Source of the DNA: Chloroflexota bacterium
GTDB taxonomy: Bacteria; Chloroflexota; Anaerolineae; B4-G1
Assembly (NCBI GenBank): GCA_003648125.1
Contig: QMOE01000138.1
Span: 1-6,590, forward strand
DNA length: 6,590 nt
Direction of reading: 5' to 3'
The notes under the pieces are model-generated. The model did not search any database. It saw nothing but the letters and a program-made list of their open reading frames with translations, and was not told the DNA's origin. Both the position numbers and the translations under genes were made by a program. Below are positions 1 to 5,152 of this stretch, piece by piece. Every line of letters starts with the position of its first letter. Position 1 is the first letter of the stretch.

Positions 1-1
1 C

Positions 2-1192
2 ATCGTCACCAACGCCGGTGGGCCGGGCATCATGGCCACCGATGCCTGCGAGCGTAACGGGCTGCAATTGGCTTCCCTGAGACAGGAGACGATGGAGTAC
101 TTGCGAGAGAACTTGCCCGCCGCGGCCAGCGTGATCAACCCGGTGGACGTGTTGGGGGACGCCCTGGCCGACCGATACAAGATGGCCATCGAAGCCGTGC
201 TCCAGGACGGCGGCGTGGGCGGAGTGATCGTCGTCCTCACTCCGCAGGTGATGACCCAGATCGAGGAGACAGCACGAGCGGTAGGCGAGCTCTCCAGGAG
301 GTACGACAAGCCGATTTTCGGGTCTTTTATGGGCCAGGCGACTACTGACAAGGGAGTGAAAATCCTCAACCAGTACCAGGTGCCCAACTATCCGGTGCCG
401 GAGCGGGCGGTAGCAGCCATGGGCGCGATGCTCCACTATCGTCGCTGGCTGGAGCAGCCATCGCTCCAGGTGGAGACCTTCGACATTGATCGTGATGCCA
501 TTCGCCAGGTGTTCGATCAGGTAAAAGCCGATGGCCGGCTGGAAATTGGCGACGCGGAGGCGCGAGCAGTGTTGCGGGCCTGCGGAGTGCGCGTTCCAGC
601 TTCTGAACTGGCGGCCAATGCCGACGAGGCGGTGAAAATCGCCGACCAGATAGGATACCCGGTGGTGATGAAGATCGCCTCGCCGGACATCCTGCACAAA
701 TCCGACATCGGCGGCGTCAAGCTGGGCATCCGCAATCCCACCGAAGTACGTGATGCCTTTGATCTCATCGTCTACCGGGCCACCCGCTACATGCCCGACG
801 CGCAAATCTGGGGCTGCCAGGTGCAGGAGATGGTCGCCGGTGGGCGGGAGATTATCATAGGCATGAACCGTGACCTGCAATTCGGCCCCCTGATGATGTT
901 CGGGTTGGGCGGTATCTACGTGGAGGCGCTGAAGGACGTGACCTTCCGCGTCGCACCCTTCTCCCGCCGGGAAGCAAAAGAGATGATTAACGAAATCCGC
1001 TCCATCCAACTCCTGCGGGGGGTACGAGGTGAGCCGCCGGCGGACATGGAGGCCATTGTAGACACACTGTTGCGCATGTCGCAGCTCGTCACCGAATTCC
1101 CGGAGATTGTCGAGTTCGATATCAACCCGCTGATCGTCTATGAGAGGGGGCGGGGAGTGGTCGGCGTGGACATGCGGCTGGTTCTGAGCTGA
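2..1192 (+). CDS. ADP-forming acetate/acyl-CoA ligase, C-terminal part (5' truncated by the window)
   Basis: The open frame is already running at base 2 and ends at TGA 1190-1192, giving 396 residues. The ATG at 32 is internal: the residues just before it (IVTNAGGPGI) belong to the conserved 'TNAGGPG...TDAC' stretch of the succinyl-CoA-ligase-like domain in NDP-forming acyl-CoA synthetases. From about base 485 an ATP-grasp_5 domain follows, with the hallmark HKSDIGGVKLGI (His codon 695-697), EMVAGGREIIIGM, MFGLGGIYVE and the terminal EFDINPLIV. The family converts acyl-CoA, ADP and phosphate to acid, CoA and ATP in the cytosol through phosphohistidine intermediates. The His of HKSDIGGV probably corresponds to the beta-side phosphohistidine. 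The alpha-side His, in the SHTG-type motif, would lie upstream of the window. Full single-chain enzymes have about 700 residues, so a little over half is here. The acyl substrate (acetate, propionate, aryl acid) cannot be told from this part. Confidence 0.93.
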   Translation: MVTNAGGPGIMATDACERNGLQLASLRQETMEYLRENLPAAASVINPVDVLGDALADRYKMAIEAVLQDGGVGGVIVVLTPQVMTQIEETARAVGELSRRYDKPIFGSFMGQATTDKGVKILNQYQVPNYPVPERAVAAMGAMLHYRRWLEQPSLQVETFDIDRDAIRQVFDQVKADGRLEIGDAEARAVLRACGVRVPASELAANADEAVKIADQIGYPVVMKIASPDILHKSDIGGVKLGIRNPTEVRDAFDLIVYRATRYMPDAQIWGCQVQEMVAGGREIIIGMNRDLQFGPLMMFGLGGIYVEALKDVTFRVAPFSRREAKEMINEIRSIQLLRGVRGEPPADMEAIVDTLLRMSQLVTEFPEIVEFDINPLIVYERGRGVVGVDMRLVLS

Positions 1193-1196
1193 GAAT

Positions 1197-1211
1197 CGGG
1201 CGGGTCGCCCG
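1197..1211 (+). other. Small GC hairpin between the ligase and DRTGG genes
   Basis: CGGGCG (1197-1202), loop GGT, CGCCCG (1206-1211): a perfect 6-bp stem starting four bases after the ligase stop codon. No T-run follows, so a full intrinsic terminator is unlikely. It may protect the upstream message 3' end or slow polymerase between two co-transcribed genes. It could also be chance in GC-rich DNA. Confidence 0.3.
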
Positions 1212-1247
1212 GTCGGAATAGAGTGGCAGACGACAAGCGAATTGTTC

Positions 1248-1254
1248 AAGGAGG
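1248..1254 (+). promoter_or_regulatory. Ribosome binding site that decides the start of the DRTGG gene
   Basis: AAGGAGG at 1248-1254 is a near-ideal Shine-Dalgarno sequence. It directly abuts the ATG at 1255 (zero spacing) but lies nine bases before the in-frame ATG at 1264, so 1264 is the more plausible initiation codon. Confidence 0.8.
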
Positions 1255-1263
1255 ATGGGTATC

Positions 1264-2337
1264 ATGGTAACGTTATACGTGACCTCGACGGAGACTTTCG
1301 CCGGCAAGAGCGCGGTGTGCATCGGTCTGGGGCGACGATTCATGCACGACGGTTTCACGGTGGGCTACATGAAACCATTGAGCTCAATCGCCAGATATAT
1401 GTGTGGAAAGGTTGTGGACGAGGATGCCGAGTTCGCCAAGCGGATGTTTAATCTGGCAGAACCCGGTGATCTGCTTGCCCCAGTCCGCTTGACGCCCCAG
1501 ATCGTGGAAGCGATCCTCTCCGGCGAAGAGACGACCGATTTCGTCGCCAAACTCAAGGAGGCCTACGTCGAGGTATCACGGCACAAGGACGTGGTGATCC
1601 TGGAGGGGGGCGCCAGCCTGCGCGAGGGCTATCTCGTGAACCTGCCTACTCCCAACGTCTCGAAACTGCTGGATGCGCCGGAGTTGGTGGTGGTCAAGTA
1701 CGGCAACAACATGCAACTGATGGACGACATCCTCACGGCCAAAACTCGCCTGGGCGATTCGATGCTCGGAGTGTTGATCAACACCGTGCCTCGCCAGTTG
1801 ATGCGCTTCGTTCAGGAGGTGGTCAAGCCGTACCTGGAGAAGCGGGGGATTAAGGTGTTCGCCATCCTGCCCCAGGAGCGGTTGTTGCTTGCAATCAGCG
1901 TGGGTCAGTTGACAGAGGCCCTGAACGGCGAGGTACTCTGCTGTCCGGAGCACGGCGACGAACTGGTGGAATATCTGATGGTCGGCGCGATGAGCGTGGA
2001 CAGCGCGCTCACCTACTTCCGCCGCAAGCCGAACAAGGCGGTCATCACCGGCGGCGACCGGCCGGACATTCAACTTGCCGCCCTGGAGACCTCGACCAAA
2101 TGCCTGATCCTGACCGGTAACCTGCGTCCCAGCCCGATCATCCTGGGCCGGGCCGAGGAAGTGGGCGTACCCATGATCCTGGTCAAACAGGACACCCTGA
2201 CGGCGGTGGAGATCATCGAGCAGTACTTTGGGAAGACGCGCTTTCATCAGGAAAAGAAAGTGCAGCGTTTCCAGGAGATGCTGGAGGAGCGCTTCGACTT
2301 CGACGCGCTGTATCAGGCGTTGGGGTTAGAGAAGTAG
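1264..2337 (+). CDS. Phosphotransacetylase-family protein: BioD-like P-loop domain plus DRTGG domain, no catalytic PTA domain
   Basis: The protein has 357 residues counted from ATG 1264, chosen because AAGGAGG lies nine bases upstream. Starting at 1255 would add only MGI. Residues 1-240 resemble the AAA_26/dethiobiotin-synthetase-like fold: the N-terminus VTSTETFAGKSAVCIGLG is a P-loop of the 'STE..GKS' type, with Ser8 where classical P-loops have Gly, followed by GYMKPL (34-39), VILEGG (111-116) and GVLIN (169-173). Residues about 245-325 form a DRTGG domain with the variant motif GGDRPDIQ (263-270) and ILTGN (282-286). This matches the N-terminal half of long bacterial phosphotransacetylases. 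The C-terminal PTA_PTB catalytic domain is absent, so phosphotransacetylase activity is not expected. A sensory or regulatory role in acetyl-CoA/acetate metabolism is inferred from its position 71 bp after the ligase gene. Its actual biochemical function is unknown. Confidence 0.87.
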   Translation: MVTLYVTSTETFAGKSAVCIGLGRRFMHDGFTVGYMKPLSSIARYMCGKVVDEDAEFAKRMFNLAEPGDLLAPVRLTPQIVEAILSGEETTDFVAKLKEAYVEVSRHKDVVILEGGASLREGYLVNLPTPNVSKLLDAPELVVVKYGNNMQLMDDILTAKTRLGDSMLGVLINTVPRQLMRFVQEVVKPYLEKRGIKVFAILPQERLLLAISVGQLTEALNGEVLCCPEHGDELVEYLMVGAMSVDSALTYFRRKPNKAVITGGDRPDIQLAALETSTKCLILTGNLRPSPIILGRAEEVGVPMILVKQDTLTAVEIIEQYFGKTRFHQEKKVQRFQEMLEERFDFDALYQALGLEK

Positions 2338-2468
2338 GGTACGGACGCAGATGAACGCAGATTCACGCTGATTTTTGTTCTATCGGCGACAATCTACGTG
2401 AATCCGCGTCCTATTCCAATGCGCCGTCTGAGCTTATGGCCAAAACGAAGACCAATGCCGAGAAGTAG
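2329..2468 (+). repeat. 9-bp direct repeat GAGAAGTAG bracketing the spacer
   Basis: GAGAAGTAG occurs at 2329-2337, where it forms the last codons and stop of the DRTGG gene, and again at 2460-2468, 24 bp before the eno start. The two copies flank 122 bp that contain the hairpin repeat. A 9-bp flanking duplication would fit a target-site duplication left by an insertion, but the insert ends show no convincing inverted repeats, so coincidence is possible. Confidence 0.3.
2343..2411. repeat. Decamer-based imperfect palindrome (hairpin repeat)
   Basis: A 30-bp left arm (2343-2372) and a 30-bp right arm (2382-2411) pair without gaps around a 9-bp loop, with about a third of positions mismatched. 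Each arm is itself built from three 10-bp units: on the left ACGCAGATGA, ACGCAGATTC, ACGCTGATTT (2345-2374). The complement of the right arm reads ACGCGGATTC, ACGTAGATTG, TCGCCGATAG. From memory, not from a search, 'ACGCAGATNN' decamer palindromes are common between genes in many environmental bacterial genomes. It lies between the DRTGG gene and eno and could form an RNA hairpin that partly separates their expression. No T-run follows it. Confidence 0.75.
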
Positions 2469-3782
<1,314 letters not shown>

Positions 3783-3793
3783 CCCAGAGACAA

Positions 3794-3841
3794 AGAAACC
3801 AGGTTTTTTCGCCAAGAGAGATGCCTAAAAACCTGGTTTCT
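3794..3841. terminator. 15-bp perfect hairpin after eno (terminator or intergenic repeat)
   Basis: AGAAACCAGGTTTTT (3794-3808) pairs perfectly with AAAAACCTGGTTTCT (3827-3841) across an 18-base loop. It starts 12 bases after the eno stop. The stem core is CCAGG/CCTGG flanked by A/T, and no T-run follows the right arm. It is therefore not a textbook intrinsic terminator and may instead be a dispersed palindromic repeat. Confidence 0.65.
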
Positions 3842-3860
3842 GGCCTACTTCCTGAACACT

Positions 3861-3901
3861 TACAAGAAATCCACCCCCGACAGGGTGGATTTCTGCTTGT
3901 A
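3861..3901. terminator. Bulged hairpin between convergent genes, probable bidirectional terminator
   Basis: TACAAG+AAATCCACCC (3861-3876) pairs with GGGTGGATTT (3883-3892) and, after a 3-base CTG bulge, with CTTGTA (3896-3901). The loop is CCGACA. The 10-bp inner stem ends in TTTCT on either strand, and the hairpin lies between the ends of eno and the leftward lipoprotein gene. It is thus placed to stop transcription from both sides. Confidence 0.65.
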
Positions 3902-3927
3902 CCGGCGGTTTTGTATCTGCGCAGGGA

Positions 3928-4881
3928 TCAGCGGGGTTTGGGACCCACCAGGCCCACGTTGTCCACGTAAAACTCCGCCCGGTTGGGGCTTTTCGGCCAC
4001 TTGACCCAGCCGCGGATGAACAGGGTCAATTTATTGCCCTGGGCGGTGATGGTAGCGGTGTGATGTCCCATTGCCGGCTCAACATCCATATCCTGCTCAT
4101 CCCATCCCAGGCCCTTCCACTCTGTCACAGCCGTCCAGTCTGTGCCCCCGCTCTGGTCAACTCCCCATTGCATCTGGTTGTCGTAACTGCCCGGGTTAGC
4201 GTGCAAGACGCGGATCAGCCCCGACAGCTGCAGCTTATAAGAAGCACCAGCCACGACGGACACCGTCTGATAGATGCCGATGTAGCGGTCGGGCTTAGGC
4301 GTGTCAGCGATGGTCATTCCCTGAGCCTGAGCACCACTGGCTACAACCGGGGGCCAGTTGTTGGGGGCCCAGAAGAAGCTGGCATCACCATTGAAGAATC
4401 TATGCCATCCAGCGCCTACTCCTTCGTCCGTGAAATCCCCTTCGAAGTCGCCGCCGGTGAGCACGTTACCTGGAGCCGGCGTCGGGGTGGCGGTGGGCGC
4501 CGGCGGTTTGGTCGCCGTGGGCGGTGGCGAGGTAGGCGTAGGTTTCTGCGGCGTCGGCGTGGCGGTGGGTGCCGCTGGCGTAGGTGTAGCGGTAGGTACC
4601 GCTGGCGTGGGCGTGGCGGCGGATTGTGGCGTGGCTGTCGGTTCCGGGGTCGGCGTTGGCTCCACGGATGTCGCCGTGGCTGTAGGTACGGGTGGTTTAG
4701 TAGGCGCAACCCCTGGCGCGGTAGTATGCTTGGGCAGCGGAACCGGCGTATCCCACGAGGCCAGTGTGGGGGTCCAGGTAGGCTGTATCGTCGTGATCAT
4801 AGCCACGGGGGTGGGGGTGAGCTGGGCCCGGCAAGCGACGATAAGCAGACAGGCGAGTAGCGGGAAAGCCAATTTTCTCAC
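3928..4881 (-). CDS. Lipoprotein with Thr/Pro-rich linker and C-terminal carbohydrate-binding-like beta-sandwich domain
   Basis: The protein has 317 residues and starts at GTG (4881-4879), supported by GGGAGG eight bases upstream. The N-terminus MRKLAFPLLACLLIVAC is a short lipoprotein signal peptide with lipobox IVAC and lipidated Cys17, so the protein should be exported and membrane-anchored. Residues about 21-138 are a low-complexity linker of Pro, Thr and Ala (PTATPTP units), likely extended and possibly glycosylated. Residues about 139-314 look like one jelly-roll domain of the CBM_4_9/CenC type: it opens NVLTGGDFEG and closes EFYVDNVGLVG, the usual entry and exit strands, and is rich in Trp and Tyr. 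Family-level knowledge suggests sugar or polymer binding, but the ligand is not predictable. No catalytic domain is present. It is convergent with eno and divergent from the TPR gene. The overlapping opposite-strand frames are Val/Gly-rich mirror images of the linker. Confidence 0.85.
   Translation of the reverse strand: MRKLAFPLLACLLIVACRAQLTPTPVAMITTIQPTWTPTLASWDTPVPLPKHTTAPGVAPTKPPVPTATATSVEPTPTPEPTATPQSAATPTPAVPTATPTPAAPTATPTPQKPTPTSPPPTATKPPAPTATPTPAPGNVLTGGDFEGDFTDEGVGAGWHRFFNGDASFFWAPNNWPPVVASGAQAQGMTIADTPKPDRYIGIYQTVSVVAGASYKLQLSGLIRVLHANPGSYDNQMQWGVDQSGGTDWTAVTEWKGLGWDEQDMDVEPAMGHHTATITAQGNKLTLFIRGWVKWPKSPNRAEFYVDNVGLVGPKPR
4543..4623 (-). repeat. 27-bp tandem units in the lipoprotein linker
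   Basis: Codons for residues 87-113 consist of three 9-residue units: SAATPTPAV, PTATPTPAA, PTATPTPQK. The middle and last are almost identical at DNA level, and the first is degenerate. Shorter PTATP motifs continue on both sides (81-85 and 129-133). Because the unit is a multiple of three, copy-number changes would alter linker length without breaking the frame. Confidence 0.75.
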
Positions 4882-4889
4882 AGTTGTGT

Positions 4890-4895
4890 CCTCCC
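4890..4895 (-). promoter_or_regulatory. Ribosome binding site of the lipoprotein gene
   Basis: The minus strand reads GGGAGG here, eight bases before the GTG at 4881. This fixes a GTG start that exactly precedes a good lipoprotein signal peptide. Confidence 0.8.
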
Positions 4896-4919
4896 TGATT
4901 TCAGAGTGTTGCTTCGATG

Positions 4920-4946
4920 TATGGTATAGTACTCAATTATACCATA
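4920..4946. promoter_or_regulatory. Operator-like perfect dyad over the lipoprotein promoter
   Basis: TATGGTATA (4920-4928) and TATACCATA (4938-4946) are perfect inverted 9-bp arms separated by nine bases, with 18 bp between arm centres. The dyad covers the leftward extended -10 and its predicted start site, the geometry expected of a dimeric repressor site. It lies in an AT-rich patch of an otherwise GC-rich region. The regulator is not in the window. Confidence 0.55.
4936..4944 (-). promoter_or_regulatory. Extended -10 promoter of the lipoprotein gene
   Basis: On the minus strand the sequence is TGGTATAAT: a perfect TATAAT (4941-4936) with TGn before it. No convincing -35 box is seen 16-18 bases upstream, which extended -10 promoters can tolerate. 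Transcription would begin near 4929, giving a leader of about 48 bases before the GTG. Confidence 0.6.
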
Positions 4947-4977
4947 AAGTTTCGGGAAAGGCGAAATTGCCCGGCGG

Positions 4978-5006
4978 TTGTTCTCCACTGAGAGATGTGT
5001 TATAAT
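4978..5006 (+). promoter_or_regulatory. Sigma-70-type promoter of the TPR gene
   Basis: TTGTTC (4978-4983), a 17-base spacer and a perfect TATAAT (5001-5006), with TG at 4998-4999 forming an extended -10. The predicted start near 5013 leaves a leader of about 140 bases before the GTG at 5153. Transcription would thus begin almost at the edge of the inverted repeat. Confidence 0.75.
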
Positions 5007-5016
5007 CGAGGCAGGA

Positions 5017-5114
5017 ACCCTTGCGAAGGTTTGTGAGCAGATTTCAAGCCGGGAATGTCTTCGTCCACCGAAAATTGCTCCGTTGCCAGTGCTGTTTGCA
5101 ACCTTCGCAAGGGT
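5017..5114. repeat. 15-bp perfect inverted repeat in the TPR gene leader
   Basis: ACCCTTGCGAAGGTT (5017-5031) is the exact reverse complement of AACCTTCGCAAGGGT (5100-5114), with 68 bases between. Each arm is also a small palindrome (CCTT-GCG-AAGG and its complement), so each could form a 4-bp hairpin alone or both could pair into a 15-bp stem. The outer stem would sit at the very 5' end of the message. It may be a regulatory leader structure, or a small palindromic mobile repeat. No flanking target duplication is evident. I do not recognise a known riboswitch in the loop. Confidence 0.7.
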
Positions 5115-5143
5115 AGCTGAACGGCTGCAGAACACTGTGCATC

Positions 5144-5148
5144 GGAGG
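5144..5148 (+). promoter_or_regulatory. Ribosome binding site of the TPR gene
   Basis: GGAGG followed by AAAA and GTG at 5153. The four-base gap is slightly short but workable. The frame has a TAG at 5114-5116 and no ATG, GTG or TTG between it and 5153, so this is the only good start. Confidence 0.75.
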
Positions 5149-5152
5149 AAAA

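Noticed and set aside
1576..2247. 223-residue minus-strand open frame antisense to the DRTGG gene
   Set aside because: It is rich in His and Gln, as expected for the reverse complement of this codon usage, and the plus frame is a clear family member.
2436..2468. Ten-codon mini-frame MAKTKTNAEK before eno
   Set aside because: No ribosome binding site precedes its ATG and there is no leader-peptide feature such as runs of one amino acid. It ends in the 9-bp direct repeat, which explains its last codons.
4806..4834. G-runs on the plus strand (two GGGGG and one GGG) as a possible G-quadruplex
   Set aside because: Only three runs of three or more G are close together. The bias is explained by Pro/Thr codons on the other strand.
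4060..5005. Plus-strand Gly/Arg-rich and Val/Gly-rich open frames opposite the lipoprotein
   Set aside because: Their composition is the mirror of the Thr-Pro linker codons. The minus-strand frame has a signal peptide, lipobox and folded domain.
5017..5114. Invertible DNA segment bounded by the 15-bp inverted repeat
   Set aside because: The promoter (4978-5006) lies outside the segment, no promoter-like sequence is clear inside, and no recombinase gene is in the window. Inversion would have no obvious effect.
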